A DNA stretch of 64,000 nt, from NCBI GenBank assembly GCA_019753235.1, contig JAIELF010000006.1, positions 153,041 through 217,040 on the forward strand. Direction: 5' to 3'. Of the stretch, positions 1 to 10,400 are shown one piece after another. The notes under the pieces were generated by a model that did not search any database, was not told the origin of the DNA, and was given only the letters and a program-made list of their open reading frames with translations. This DNA is from a bacterium (GTDB taxonomy: Bacteria; Planctomycetota; Planctomycetia; Kolteriales; Kolteriaceae). Both the position numbers and the translations under genes were made by a program. Positions within the stretch are counted from its first letter, which is position 1; each line of letters begins with the position of its first letter.

Positions 1-382
1 ACGCGTCGATGGCTCGGCTTCGGGCAGCATCACGCGTCAGCCCGAGATGAAGAGGGCCAAACATCACATCTTCGAGCAACGTTGGACAGAAGAGTTGATC
101 GTCGGGATCTTGGAAGATCAGCCCGACGCGTTGGCGAATATCTCCTAATCGATCGGGTCGAACTTTAATTCCGTCAACCCAGACGCCGACGTCGGGCCCG
201 TCGACGGCAAAAATCTCCGGGAGAACGCCGTTCAAATGGAGGAGCAGTGTCGATTTACCCGCTCCGTTGGGCCCCACAATGAACAGCGTTTCGCAAGGGT
301 GGATCGAGAAAGAAATATCCTGCAAGACACGTTGGCCCGACGGGTAAGCAAACGAGAGTCGGCGAACGTCGACGCACGGCAT
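1..382 (-). CDS. ABC transporter ATP-binding protein, CbiO/EcfA type (partial, 3' end outside window)
   Basis: The first 127 residues of an ABC ATPase read leftward off the window edge. Walker A GPNGAGKST lies at about residues 37-45 and the Q-loop is VGLIFQDPDDQLF with Gln91. The QDPDDQLF wording is typical of the cobalt/nickel and ECF vitamin-transporter ATPases (CbiO, EcfA), so the likely job is to power uptake of a metal ion or vitamin at the inner membrane. The start is an ATG at 382 preceded by GAAGGGA about nine bases away; the frame is closed by a TGA about 75 bases further upstream. The signature, Walker B and H-switch lie outside the window, so activity cannot be judged. The substrate is not identifiable. 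Confidence 0.85.
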   Translation of the reverse strand, partial: MPCVDVRRLSFAYPSGQRVLQDISFSIHPCETLFIVGPNGAGKSTLLLHLNGVLPEIFAVDGPDVGVWVDGIKVRPDRLGDIRQRVGLIFQDPDDQLFCPTLLEDVMFGPLHLGLTRDAARSRAIDA

Positions 383-469
383 CGGGTCTATCCCTTCGCA
401 TCGATGAGGAGGCTCTACCTCGTTTCGCGAACGATCTCGGGCGGAGAGCGTCGTCGCGAATCATTCTTG

Positions 470-1405
470 TTACGCTTTCGCGCCGGCAATCTGGTCGCGC
501 ACCTTTTCCAGAAGTGCTTTGGTCGCGCGGATGCCTGCCGGCTCGTCGAGTTTGCTACCTTCGTACTCGATGCCGACAAACCCGTGATAGCCGGCCTCGG
601 TGACGATCTTCATGATTTTGAGATAATCGGAATGGGTCTCATTCCCTTGTTCATCAAAATCGTGTGATTTCGCGCTGACAGCTTTCGCGAAGGGCATCAA
701 CTCGCCAATGCCGACGTAACGATCATACTTTTCGATGGGGCTGACATTGAAGTTGCCGAAATCGGGCAACGTGCCGCAACGGGGATGATCCACCATCTTC
801 ATGACACCCGTGAGCCATTTTCCATTCGAGCTGAGTCCGCCGTGATTTTCGACGATGATGTTGATGCCGACCGTTTCGCCGTATTCACTGAGCTTGCGCA
901 GTCCGTCGGCGGCCCGCTTCATGGCATCATCGAACTTGCCGACACTCTGAGCGTTGACGCGGATGGAATGGCAACCCAGGGTCTTGGCCGCATCGGCCCA
1001 GGGCTTATGATTCTCGACGGTCTTCACGCGATCTTTCTCGGACGCAGCGCCGAGGGCGCCTTCGCCGTCGATCATGATGAGGAGTTGTTTGACGCCGAGA
1101 TCGCCCGCTCGCTTGTTCAGCTCGGCCAGGTACTTTTCGTCCTTCGCCTTGTCCTTGAAGAACTGGTTCACGTACTCGATGGCATGGATGCCGTATTCTT
1201 CTTTGGCCGTCTTCGCGAAGTCGAGATTGTCGAGCTTGCCGGCGAAGAGCGTCTTGTGCAATGACCATTCGGCCAGGGAGATGTCAAACAGTGGAGATGC
1301 CTCCTTCGCATGTGCCTGAGTCTTCGTTGAAAGAAGAGAATCGGTCCACACGACCGTTCCGGTTACCATGGCTGCCTGTTTCAAGAAGTCACGTCGAGAT
1401 GTCAT
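470..1405 (-). CDS. Tat-exported TIM-barrel sugar phosphate isomerase/epimerase-like protein
   Basis: A 311-residue protein of the AP-endonuclease-2 / hydroxypyruvate isomerase TIM-barrel family. The N-terminus [16 protein letters not shown] is a twin-arginine leader, so it is probably exported folded. The four expected divalent metal ligands are visible: Glu186 (VENHG), Asp215 (LPDFGN), His248 (AKSHDF) and Glu280 (GIEYEG). Exported paralogues of this fold are common in planctomycetes and act on sugars, but the substrate is not readable. The open frame extends 52 codons further upstream; I chose the ATG at 1405 because it opens the Tat leader and GAGAGGAA precedes it. No partner gene is coupled to it. 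Confidence 0.85.
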   Translation of the reverse strand: MTSRRDFLKQAAMVTGTVVWTDSLLSTKTQAHAKEASPLFDISLAEWSLHKTLFAGKLDNLDFAKTAKEEYGIHAIEYVNQFFKDKAKDEKYLAELNKRAGDLGVKQLLIMIDGEGALGAASEKDRVKTVENHKPWADAAKTLGCHSIRVNAQSVGKFDDAMKRAADGLRKLSEYGETVGINIIVENHGGLSSNGKWLTGVMKMVDHPRCGTLPDFGNFNVSPIEKYDRYVGIGELMPFAKAVSAKSHDFDEQGNETHSDYLKIMKIVTEAGYHGFVGIEYEGSKLDEPAGIRATKALLEKVRDQIAGAKA

Positions 1406-1894
1406 GATCAAAAGGTTCCTCTCGTTGAAATTCCCGCGGGGGAGGGGGCGCCTAGTCTTCGCGAAAGAAGATCTTCGCGAAAAAAGTTCTTCGCCACGAG
1501 GCTGCTTCTCGCGAAAGAGACTCCCCTCCCACTCTAAAGAATGTACCGAAGCGCCCCGCACCGGGAAACTTGCGATACGCAGAAACAGCGCCCCAGTCCT
1601 AACCCGCGCCGGCCGCCAGCGGGGGGGGCGCCGAATTCAAAGGGCAGGGGGGAGGGCGGCCCATTTTCATTCTGTCCGGGCCCGGCGGCGGGACAAAGTC
1701 ACTATAAATCTCGAAAGGAGGCCGAATCCTGAGGGATGCGGGCCTCTGTCGGAATCGTCGTTCGAAATGATTCCACCCAATCCCTTGGGAAACGATTTCC
1801 GTAGGGAGCAAGGGGTGTTGACCCGCGGGCCCGTCGCCGACGGATCCGGTAGGGCGATTCGAGGTTTTGAGAGATCAATTAGGAGAAACATCGC
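1406..1894. other. 489-bp intergenic region between divergent genes
   Basis: No convincing gene. It separates the leftward isomerase gene from the rightward mdh gene and must hold both promoters. It contains the TTCGCGAA repeats described separately, an eight-G run at 1621-1628 and the ribosome binding site AGGAG just before mdh. A TATAAA-like stretch near 1703 has no good -35 partner. Confidence 0.6.
1456..1516. repeat. Three copies of a TCTTCGCGAAA-type repeat with palindromic core TTCGCGAA
   Basis: TCTTCGCGAAA occurs at 1456-1466 and again at 1472-1482 (16-bp period), and a variant TTCTCGCGAAA at 1506-1516. The core TTCGCGAA is an eight-base palindrome, so each copy could bind a dimeric regulator. 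They lie 51-111 bases upstream of the isomerase start codon. Function is inferred only from position and symmetry. Confidence 0.5.
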
Positions 1895-2878
1895 ATGGCA
1901 GGTCCGATACGAGTCGCAGTCACCGGCGCCGCCGGTCAAATTGGTTACAGCCTTCTCTTTCGGATTGCCTCGGGTCAGATGTTCGGGCCCAACCAAAAGG
2001 TCATTCTGCAACTGCTGGAAGTTCCGATAGAAGGTCCGATGAAAGCTCTCAGCGGCGTGGCGATGGAACTCGATGACTGCGCTTTTCCGCTACTCGAAAG
2101 TATGGTGCTGACGTCGGATCCGGCCGTGGCATTTCGCGATGTTCATTGGGCATTGTTGGTGGGATCGAAGCCACGCGGGCCTGGGATGGAACGAGCGGAC
2201 TTGCTCAAGGATAACGGCAAGATTTTCGTGGCCCAGGGAAAGATCATTGATGAGGTTGCCTCGGACGATTGCCGAGTCGCTGTCGTGGGGAATCCTGCCA
2301 ACACCAATTGCATGATCGCCGCCCATCAAGCCAAGCGGTTGCCGAAGAGCCGGTTCACGGCCATGGTCCGTCTCGATCAAAATCGTGCTGCCACACAGTT
2401 GGCAAAGAAAGCGGGCGTGCCGGTGACCGATGTCTCGGAGATCTTCATCTACGGCAACCATAGTCCGTCGATGTTCGCGGACTTTACGCATGCGAAGATT
2501 CAGGGGAAGCCCGCGACGACGGCGATCACGGATCGAACCTGGCTCGAAGATGAATTTCTGCCGACGGTCGGCAAGCGTGGTGCTGCCATTATTGCCGCAC
2601 GCAATTTGTCGTCCGCCGCCAGCGCCGCCAATGCCCTTGTCGATCATGTTCGCGACCTTTGCACACCGGGAGCGATTCATTCGATCGCCGTCGAGAGCGA
2701 CGGTAGCTACGGATTTTCACCAGGCGTATGGGCGGGCGTCCCTGTCAAAACGACGAGTCCAGGTTCGTGGGAAGTAGTGAAGTCCTACACGATGGATAGC
2801 TTTGCTCAGTCGAAGATTGCCATCACGAATGAAGAGCTAGTCGGTGAGCGCGACACCGTAAAGGAAATGCTTGCATGA
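1895..2878 (+). CDS. mdh: Malate dehydrogenase
   Basis: A 327-residue NAD-dependent malate dehydrogenase, interconverting malate and oxaloacetate in the citric acid cycle. The Rossmann motif [10 protein letters not shown] is at residues 11-20, the substrate-binding arginines sit in KPRGPGMER (about 93-100), the RLDQNRA stretch carries the catalytic Asp161 and Arg164, and the catalytic His189 is in YGNHSPS. It belongs to the cytosolic-type/group 2 MDH rather than the LDH-like group, judged from these motifs. AGGAG lies ten bases before the ATG. Its stop overlaps the start of the threonine aldolase gene (ATGA), so the two are probably translated together. Confidence 0.96.
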   Translation: MAGPIRVAVTGAAGQIGYSLLFRIASGQMFGPNQKVILQLLEVPIEGPMKALSGVAMELDDCAFPLLESMVLTSDPAVAFRDVHWALLVGSKPRGPGMERADLLKDNGKIFVAQGKIIDEVASDDCRVAVVGNPANTNCMIAAHQAKRLPKSRFTAMVRLDQNRAATQLAKKAGVPVTDVSEIFIYGNHSPSMFADFTHAKIQGKPATTAITDRTWLEDEFLPTVGKRGAAIIAARNLSSAASAANALVDHVRDLCTPGAIHSIAVESDGSYGFSPGVWAGVPVKTTSPGSWEVVKSYTMDSFAQSKIAITNEELVGERDTVKEMLA

Positions 2879-3951
2879 GCCTTTCGGCCGACCCTGCTCG
2901 AACCGAGCGAGTCGCTCCTGGGGCGCAGTTTGCCAGCGACAACGCAGCGGGCATTTGTCCCGCAGCGATGTCGGCTTGGCAAGAGGCCAATGCGGGTTAC
3001 GCTCCTGGATACGGTGATGACGCTTGGACCGAGCGGGCCGCCAACCGCATTCGAGAGATTTTCGAAACAGATGCCGACGTCTTCTTCACGTTCAATGGGA
3101 CAGCCGCCAACTCTCTCTCCTTGGCAGCCCTCTGTCAGTCGTATCACAGTGTGATCTGTTCTGACATTGCTCATGTCGAAGTCGACGAGTGTGGCGGGCC
3201 AGAGTTTTTCTCCAATGGAAGCAAACTCCTTTTGGCTCCTTCGCATGCCGGCAAACTGACCAGCGACGGAATCGTTGAGATCTTTCGTCGCCGAACCGAC
3301 ATTCATTATCCCAAGCCGAGCGTCGTCACGGTCACGCAGTCGACCGAGCTGGGGACGGTTTATTCGGCAAACGAGATTGGTCAGATTGGAGAGATTTGCC
3401 GAGATCTGGGCCTATCGCTCCATATGGATGGAGCTCGCTTTGCGAATGGTCTGGTTTCACTCGGGGTTTCGCCCGCCGAGATGACATGGAAAGCGGGCGT
3501 GGATGTCTTGAGTTTCGGGGGAACGAAGAACGGGTTGCCGGTCGGCGATGCGGTCGTCTTCTTTCGCCGATCGTTGGCGACGGACTTTGATTACCGATGC
3601 AAACAAGCCGGCCAACTTGCCTCGAAGATGCGTTTTCTCTCGGCTCCTTGGCTTGGGATTTTGTCGAATGATGTTTGGCTGGAGAATGCTCGTCAAGCCA
3701 ATCGCATGGCCGAGCGTTTCGAGCACTCGCTGCGGAAGTTGCCTTCGGTCGAGGTTCTGTATCCTCGGCAAGCAAACGCGGTCTTCGTTCGCCTCCCCGA
3801 GTCAGCCCATCAACAGATGAAGCAGAAGGGTTGGCGATACTACAACTTCATCGCTAAAGGAGGAGCGAGGTTGATGTGCTCGTGGGCGACGACACCCGCC
3901 GACGTTGATTCTTTTGTAGCGGATCTCGAACATTCATTGGCTACTTCGTGA
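2875..3951 (+). CDS. ltaE: Low-specificity L-threonine aldolase
   Basis: A 358-residue fold-type I PLP enzyme of the beta-eliminating lyase / threonine aldolase family, cleaving threonine or allo-threonine to glycine and acetaldehyde. The motif [10 protein letters not shown] (about 182-191) and the PLP lysine Lys218 in SFGGTKNG are plain. The ATG overlaps the mdh stop by four bases. The 3' end overlaps the convergent ABC gene by 11 bp. Coupling to mdh is a positional fact; a shared pathway is not obvious. Confidence 0.92.
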   Translation: MSLSADPARTERVAPGAQFASDNAAGICPAAMSAWQEANAGYAPGYGDDAWTERAANRIREIFETDADVFFTFNGTAANSLSLAALCQSYHSVICSDIAHVEVDECGGPEFFSNGSKLLLAPSHAGKLTSDGIVEIFRRRTDIHYPKPSVVTVTQSTELGTVYSANEIGQIGEICRDLGLSLHMDGARFANGLVSLGVSPAEMTWKAGVDVLSFGGTKNGLPVGDAVVFFRRSLATDFDYRCKQAGQLASKMRFLSAPWLGILSNDVWLENARQANRMAERFEHSLRKLPSVEVLYPRQANAVFVRLPESAHQQMKQKGWRYYNFIAKGGARLMCSWATTPADVDSFVADLEHSLATS

Positions 3952-5875
3952 ACTGCGGCGAATGGAACTCGACGTACTGCAAGTGCCGATAGAGGTCATT
4001 CGTCTCGACCAATTCGCGATGCGAACCGACCGCGGCCAGCTTCCCATCCTGCAACAGGAAAATCTGATCGCACGCGCGAAGCGTCGTCAGTCGACTCGGC
4101 AGGACAATCACCGTCCGGTTGTGGCAGAATCGTTCCATCGTATCGTCGAGAAGCGACTTGGTATCGGGGTCCAGACGATCCTTGGGTTCCTCCAAGCAGA
4201 CGATCGCGGGGTCTCGCAGGATGGCGCGGGCAAGTGCAATGCGATAAGCTTCGCCCGGTTTAATGGGGAAACCCTCGGGGCCGATGACACACTCATAACC
4301 GTTGGGAAGTTTTTGAATGAAGTGATGAGCATGCGCAAGCTTGGCCGCCTCGGTGATCTGTGTGGCCGAGAACTTCACGTCGCCGCACCCAATATTCCCC
4401 GCCACCGTGTCGGGCAGAAGAACGTCACTCTCGAGGACCACGGCCAGCTGCGACCGAAGCGATAGCGGGCTCACCTTCTTAATCTCGGTTCCATCGATTT
4501 TGATTTTGCCCGCGGTCGGCTCGATGAAGCGATTGATCAAGTAGATGAATGCGCGTCGTTCGGGCTCGGTTTTGGCCATGACGGCAATGCGCTGACCCCG
4601 ATGAATGCGAATACTGACGTCGGAAAGAACCATGTTACCGTCCATGTCTTCGTAGCTGACATGCTCGAAGTCGATGGCGTCTGTCAATCGAGGAAGATTT
4701 GCCGTCGCCCCCTTCTGTTTGGTAGGTGTTGGGGTATCGAGAAACTGAAACAGCCGAGCCGCCGATGCCGATCCGTTCTGCATCGTTCGGCGTAGATCGA
4801 CCATATGGAAAACCGGGAGCGTTAAACTCAACAGCGAACCGAACAGCCCGCATGCGGCCGAGAGTTCAAACTTTCCTTTCAAAACATTTTGTGCCGCCAA
4901 AACCAAGATCACGATAAAGATGATCAGGCCCGCGAACTGTCCCAGATTTGTCAATCGCCCTTCATAGGTGAGTCTTTGCTCGGTCGCTTGCTTGGCTCGT
5001 TCGACATACGCGCCAAACGATTTCGTGTAGTGATTCTCGGCCGAGAAGCCGGCGATGACACGGTGCTTGGTAGCCAGACCCAATAGTTGACTGGTTGCCT
5101 TTCTCGATGTCTCTTCGAGCGACTCCCGATGTCGATGGAAGGATTGCCAAAGTCGCTCGCCGGTAATCCAAGCCAGCACGGAAAGGATCACGAACGAGAG
5201 ACTCAGTGGGACGTTGATCAGAAACGAGAACGCCAAAAGCGAGATCATCTTTGCTGGCTCGCGGACGATTCGCTCCATGTATCGCTGGACGCTTTGCAGC
5301 ACGGTGGGGAGATCGTCGCGAAGGATCGATTCGACCTTCGATTGATTGGTCGGGGTGACGGCATTGCCACCGAGTTCGAACTGCTTGTCGAAGATCTCGG
5401 TCTGTAAACGGGCCTGTGCAGAAGCGGTGGCGGCGACCAAGAGTCGGCTTTGCAACAACAGCAGTAAGAAGCGAACGACGCCAATGGTGATGGCGGTGAT
5501 CGCGATCAGAATCAAAAAACGAACGTCGGAATGGGTGAAGGAGACCTCGTTGTAGAACTGCTCAAGAGCCGGCCCGAACCATTTGTTGCGAAGTCGAACA
5601 AGGGTCGGCAAAAGGCCCGTGCCGTTTTGCTGATAGATGTCGAGCGACCCATTTTCGGATGGGCGAAGCGGGGCGATTTCGTGCGCGTAGCGAGCGTCGG
5701 CATCGACGAAATTGGCGATTCCCTTGTGTTCCAACAGATCGATGCAGAAGACCAACAGAACCATCCAGCCGACATAGAGGATGCCGGCCAGCAGACTGCA
5801 CAGGTGGCTGCTGACCACATGAAGTCGCCGGCGATTGATGTATTTTCGGGCACGATGCAGATCGGTCAACGCCAT
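3941..5875 (-). CDS. ABC exporter-fold protein (TM domain plus NBD) with a catalytically degenerate ATPase domain
   Basis: A 644-residue half-transporter arrangement: an N-terminal six-helix type membrane domain (about 1-370) and a C-terminal nucleotide-binding domain (about 395-630). The NBD aligns over its length, including the ALARAILRDP segment, but the active-site motifs are changed: Walker A reads MAKTEPERRA (about 433-442) instead of GxxGxGKS/T, the Q-loop Gln is Glu482 (VVLESDV), LSGGQ is replaced by IKPGEA (538-543), Walker B Asp is Glu562 with Glu563 kept, and the H-switch His is Ser594 (LPSRL). It should not hydrolyse ATP normally. I chose the ATG at 5875 because GGAGAGG lies four bases upstream; another ATG lies at 5893. 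It follows an ABC-2 permease in the same run. Role unknown. Confidence 0.88.
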   Translation of the reverse strand: MALTDLHRARKYINRRRLHVVSSHLCSLLAGILYVGWMVLLVFCIDLLEHKGIANFVDADARYAHEIAPLRPSENGSLDIYQQNGTGLLPTLVRLRNKWFGPALEQFYNEVSFTHSDVRFLILIAITAITIGVVRFLLLLLQSRLLVAATASAQARLQTEIFDKQFELGGNAVTPTNQSKVESILRDDLPTVLQSVQRYMERIVREPAKMISLLAFSFLINVPLSLSFVILSVLAWITGERLWQSFHRHRESLEETSRKATSQLLGLATKHRVIAGFSAENHYTKSFGAYVERAKQATEQRLTYEGRLTNLGQFAGLIIFIVILVLAAQNVLKGKFELSAACGLFGSLLSLTLPVFHMVDLRRTMQNGSASAARLFQFLDTPTPTKQKGATANLPRLTDAIDFEHVSYEDMDGNMVLSDVSIRIHRGQRIAVMAKTEPERRAFIYLINRFIEPTAGKIKIDGTEIKKVSPLSLRSQLAVVLESDVLLPDTVAGNIGCGDVKFSATQITEAAKLAHAHHFIQKLPNGYECVIGPEGFPIKPGEAYRIALARAILRDPAIVCLEEPKDRLDPDTKSLLDDTMERFCHNRTVIVLPSRLTTLRACDQIFLLQDGKLAAVGSHRELVETNDLYRHLQYVEFHSPQFTK

Positions 5876-5963
5876 GGGGCCTCTCCGTCCCATCGGCCGG
5901 CCGGCCGACGGATTCCCCCACCGCCGGGGCAGCCAACGTTCCCCGCGAATGGTCTCCCCAAGC

Positions 5964-6785
5964 TTATGCTAAGTCGCGGTCCTCGAACATCAGAAGGGCG
6001 GCAAAAATCGCCACACCAGTGTAGAGTAGGCTGTAAAGAAAGGACCAAAGGACATAACTGATCGGGACGATCGCGTCGGTCGAAATGGCCGGCCCTATGT
6101 TGAAGTACCCAAAGCCGGGCAAAATCGTCGCGAAAACCTGGGCGACAAACTCGATCCCTTTGAAACGATTATCCTCCTTAGCCGCCGCCACGATCTGGCT
6201 GGCGATGTTTCCCAAAAGGAGCACGGTCGCGCAAATCGTCACATTCCAGTGGATCGGCAGCCGGGTCGAGAGGGCCACCGATATCGCACACAAAATCGAT
6301 AACTGAAAATAGGTCAAAACCAAACCGGGCAACACCTGCACGATCAGTCTCATCCGCCGATCGAAGGACGGGACGTCCCGAGCCCCTTCGCGAGCGTCGT
6401 ATCCGATTTTGAAGTAAATCGTGATGAGGTAAGCCGCCCCAACCACCACCACGAGCGTCAAAACCGCCAACATGATCCCCAGAAACTTTCCAATGATGAA
6501 GTCGCGCCGACTGATGGGCTTACTTAAGAGCGTGATCGCGGTCTTCCCATCGATTTCATCAGCAATCGAGACGCTAGCACTAAAAATCCCGACCACCAGA
6601 CCGGCAATCATGATGACGGCCAGCCCCAGGTCCATCACCATCTTTGTGTCTTCACCGAAGGTGTTGTACGGGAGGTAAAAAGAGACCGGGTAGATGGCGA
6701 GAATGGCCACCGCGACGATCGACCAGAAGAGCGGACGCCTAACCAGTTCTAGGTAGGTTGTCCAAGCGATGGTGCCGGCCTTCAT
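5964..6785 (-). CDS. ABC-2 type transporter permease
   Basis: A 273-residue membrane protein with about six hydrophobic segments, of the ABC-2 / NosY-like permease family. The conserved element DEIDGKTAITLLSKPISR near residues 78-95, followed by RRDFIIGKFLG, is the family hallmark, the cytoplasmic coupling region. GGAG lies four bases before the ATG. Such permeases normally sit beside their own ATPase gene; none with intact motifs is next to it here. The gene lies between acyP (27-bp gap) and the degenerate ABC protein (88-bp gap) on the same strand. Substrate unknown. Confidence 0.88.
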   Translation of the reverse strand: MKAGTIAWTTYLELVRRPLFWSIVAVAILAIYPVSFYLPYNTFGEDTKMVMDLGLAVIMIAGLVVGIFSASVSIADEIDGKTAITLLSKPISRRDFIIGKFLGIMLAVLTLVVVVGAAYLITIYFKIGYDAREGARDVPSFDRRMRLIVQVLPGLVLTYFQLSILCAISVALSTRLPIHWNVTICATVLLLGNIASQIVAAAKEDNRFKGIEFVAQVFATILPGFGYFNIGPAISTDAIVPISYVLWSFLYSLLYTGVAIFAALLMFEDRDLA

Positions 6786-6812
6786 GATGCTCCCAAATAG
6801 TGCGGTGCTCGG

Positions 6813-7094
6813 CTATCGACGGATGTTAAAGGCGTCGAACTCTCCCGTAGGAGCGGCCGATTCGATCGTGGTTTCGTGAATGTGCGTCCTCATGCGAAAA
6901 GCCAACGCGTTGACGAACGCATCGACCGATTCGCGTTTCCCTTCTACGACCATTTCGACCTGGCCGTTCGGCAAATTCCTGACGAAACCAGCAACCAGGA
7001 AACCGGCCGATACCTGTAAAGCGGTATAGCGAAATCCAACTCCCTGGACCTCCCCCCGGAAGAGGATGGTTTGCCGAACAAGAGCGTCCGTCAT
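6813..7094 (-). CDS. acyP: Acylphosphatase
   Basis: A 93-residue cytoplasmic acylphosphatase, hydrolysing the carboxyl-phosphate bond of acyl phosphates. GEVQGVGFRYTA carries the catalytic Arg22, and the second catalytic residue Asn40 lies in FVRNLPNGQVE; length and pattern are standard. Its ATG overlaps the stop of the preceding small gene (ATGA), so it is probably translationally coupled to it. Confidence 0.95.
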   Translation of the reverse strand: MTDALVRQTILFRGEVQGVGFRYTALQVSAGFLVAGFVRNLPNGQVEMVVEGKRESVDAFVNALAFRMRTHIHETTIESAAPTGEFDAFNIRR

Positions 7095-7417
7095 TGAGCG
7101 ATGACCTCCGCCAGGGGCGAGATCCCGACCACATGCTCCATGCGAAAGACCAGCATTTGCCTGTTTGGAAAAAGCCCGTGCCGAACGACTTTGACTAAAT
7201 AATTCTCTCGCGATGTGGTGGAATCACGCAGGTCGTGCATGTCCGCGTCGACCAGTTCGAGAAAATCCTCGCCCACCTGCCGAAGCGTGCCGATGGCGAC
7301 ATACGGATGAGAGCAGTCGATGACGACAATTTCGCCTATCCAGCCAGCCAATCGCTGGACGACCCGCGGCGGCAGGTGGACAGTCGTCGGTGATGATGGG
7401 GTCTCTTCGGATTGCAT
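7091..7417 (-). CDS. Conserved protein of unknown function coupled to acylphosphatase
   Basis: A protein of 108 residues that I do not recognise. It has no signal peptide or membrane segment and reads as a small beta-rich fold: alternating hydrophobics in GWIGEIVVIDCSHPYVAIG and FLELVDADMHDL, which recall Sm-like small beta-barrels without proof. The frame could begin at a GTG at 7447; I prefer the ATG at 7417, preceded by AAGGGC. It overlaps acyP by four bases and heads the leftward acyP - permease - ABC run. Confidence 0.75.
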   Translation of the reverse strand: MQSEETPSSPTTVHLPPRVVQRLAGWIGEIVVIDCSHPYVAIGTLRQVGEDFLELVDADMHDLRDSTTSRENYLVKVVRHGLFPNRQMLVFRMEHVVGISPLAEVIAQ

Positions 7418-7474
7418 GCCCTTGTTATAGCAGACCAGGGGAGTCACATCTGCAACGAGACGCGTTTTGCTCGG

Positions 7475-10400
7475 CTATCGGCCTAGTCCGCTCCAGACGG
7501 CATCGAAAAGATCCCGCTCTGTGGCGGCATCCCCCTCTTCATCATCACTAACTTCCTCTGATTCAGATGCCGACGAGGACTGGTTGGAAGAACTCGAGGC
7601 GAATGGGACAGGGACCGTGCCGATCGGTCGGGCTGGAAGATTAGCGAAAGTGAGATCCAGCGCCGCTCGCCAACGGAGATTCTCCGCCACCGAGTTCGAT
7701 GAGGCGAATAGACCACCTGGGGTAAAGCCGTCGAGTCTACTCGATGTTGCCGACGATCCCAGCGACGATGCCGACGCCAGCGACGGAGCCAACTCACTCG
7801 CGGATGTGATCGTATTCTGCCCACCACCACCGTTGATGAAATTGGGGCCATCCATGGAGGGGAGTTTGTCAGGCGGAGATGTCCCGCTGATGATGTCGTT
7901 GCTTCCTCCGCCCAGCAGAATGTCTGAGTCTGCACCTCCGAAGAGTCGCATAGGCCGAGTTGTGACCTGCGAACCATCAATAAAATCAGGGCCGGCATTC
8001 CCCGAGGCGGTGATCCAGCCGGTGATCGATTGGAACGTCTGGGTGTAGTTGATGGATCGGCCATGCAGCCTTGTGAGATCGACAGAGATCGCGGATTGTT
8101 GACCTTCGCGAAAGCGAACCCAATCCTCGCGATTGCTCCCTTCGAAGAGGATATCCCGTCGGCTTGAATCGATCGAGATCAAGCCGGTGGCGGTGTTGCC
8201 ATCTACATCCCACACTTTGTAGTAGATGTTGTTGCTGACCGCGCTGGGGAAGGCATAGGTCCATTGAGCGCCGCTCACTCCTTGTTTGATCTCTCCCGGA
8301 TCGTTAAAGCTGCCGTTGCCGTTGAAGTCGAAGGCCATGTTAAGGGCTTTTCCTGGAGATTCGAAATTATCAACGAACATGGTGAAAGAGTATTCGCGGG
8401 CGTTCGCGGTTGGCCCCGCCAAGATTGCGACCGAGATTGGTGCCGAATTCACCGGAACGAAAGTGTCGCCCCACCGACGAAGCTTGTACTCGAAGACTCG
8501 GCTGTCAGCCACCGTCCGGATGATGAACGACGGATTCACATTCGGATTAGTGAATTGATGGGTGAAGCTGAAGACGTCGCCTGCCAGGACGCGTGGCTCG
8601 CCATTGAATATCCGATCGTAAATGCCGTCGCCGTTCATGTCCGCTTCGTAATAGAATCCAGCGCTCTTGCGGTCGAGTTCGCGACCACTCAGTGTGAACG
8701 TGTATTCGTTGGGGTTACTCGTCTTGCGGACGGTGACCGGTGTATCGTCCGCCACGGATTCGTCGAAACCACTGATGTCGTTTCCGATCAACGAAACCGA
8801 TTGCCCCATCCCGACGATGATTCCCTTCGAGCCCGCATCGACGATGCCGGGATTAACGGTGTTTCGTGTCACGACATTCTTGTAGACCAGAGCGTCGCGC
8901 ACGACTGCTTGATTGACCGCGACCGCAGAATAGTCGGGCGTCAATCCCAGCGAGAAGTTGATCCCGGTGGGTACATTGCGAAAAGTGTTATGTTCGATGA
9001 TGAGGTTGTCGACGACGTCCCCCGCGGGAAATTCTCCGTTGCGTCTTTGGTAGGAGACATCGAGCCCCGACTTGAGGGCACTCTCGACGATATTGCCTCG
9101 AAAGACATTCCCCAGCAGGCCGCTCCTTTCTCGGCTCTGCGGACTATTGGTCATCGGGATACCACCATAGGAGTAGTAGACCATGCCGTAACGAGCATTC
9201 CGGATCACGTTGTTCGAGACAATGGTGTTCATGCCTGCTTCGTAGGAGGGGTAGCCGAGATTGTTCTCGGTGTAAGAGTAGATGGAGATCGGCCGACGTA
9301 TGTCGGTGAATTGATTGCTATCGATGATGAAGTCGCTGGTGCCGGTGTAGAGCATGATCCCCGAAGTGCCGATGTACGTGCTGCGGGTGACGTTCTCGGC
9401 AATACCGTTGAGGTTGTTGTTGAAAACGACGCATTTTTCTGATTGCCAGAGAATCGAGATATCACTGGTGGCATCGACCTGAACGGTGAGCGGGGACTCT
9501 AGCGTGAGGGTGATCTGGGTTCCACTCCGTGTCGCGCCGAGGATACGTCGACTCTGCCCGACGCCTTGGTTCTGCACGATGTTGATGTAGCGTCGTCCGT
9601 CGCTGAAATCGAGCGTGCTAGAGACCTGTTGGAAGGTGATGGTGTTCGCGGTCCAACTCACCGGTCGGCCCTGAAAGACCGAGGTTGCTCCCTCCCAAAG
9701 TATCTGTTCGCCGATGTTGTCGGAGATAGTGGTCGGTAAGCCGAGGTTGCGAGTCGTGTTGTGGGCAAGGTACTTGTACCGGCCTCCGTGCGCGTTGACA
9801 AAGAGGCGAACGCCCCAGTTCGCGATGCGGTTGGGATCGGAGGTATCGAGGCTCTGCGCGGTCGAGTTGGTCAGCGTAGTCTGTTCGCTTCCCCAGTGAG
9901 AGACCGCCGCTCCTCCCATGTTGGTTAAAAAGAAATTGCAGCCATCGACGAAGATCTGTGTCGACGTGTCGATGAAAAGAGGTTCTTTGCCGTAGAATTC
10001 GCAGTTTTGCAGCGTGATTCGGGTGCAGTCTTTGAAGAAGACACCGTCTTCGACGCGGGCATCAAAACGGACGCTCCGGAAAGTGACATCCGTTTGTCGA
10101 AAGAATTTCACCACCGCTTCCACGCCGCCGGTGTACTCGGCATCGGTCGGTCCGAGCGTGTTGTAACCACTGTGAAGGGTGAAGTTCTCAAAGAGCGTAT
10201 TGTTGGATGCTCGGCCGCCGTTATCACTAAAGAGGAGGCCGATCCCATTGAAGGTCGAATTTGCTCGGGCTTGCAGAATCGTTTGATTCATCCCTTGGCC
10301 GATGAGCCGAAGTTGACTGGGGAGGTTGATGCGTGAATCGAGATAGAACGTCCCCGTCGGGAGCACAATGGTGGCGAATGGCGTTTGTGCAGCGCGAGTG

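Noticed and set aside
8264..9442. A 392-codon open frame on the plus strand inside the beta-helix gene
   Set aside because: Antisense to a well supported coding region with domain structure; its residues form no recognisable domain.
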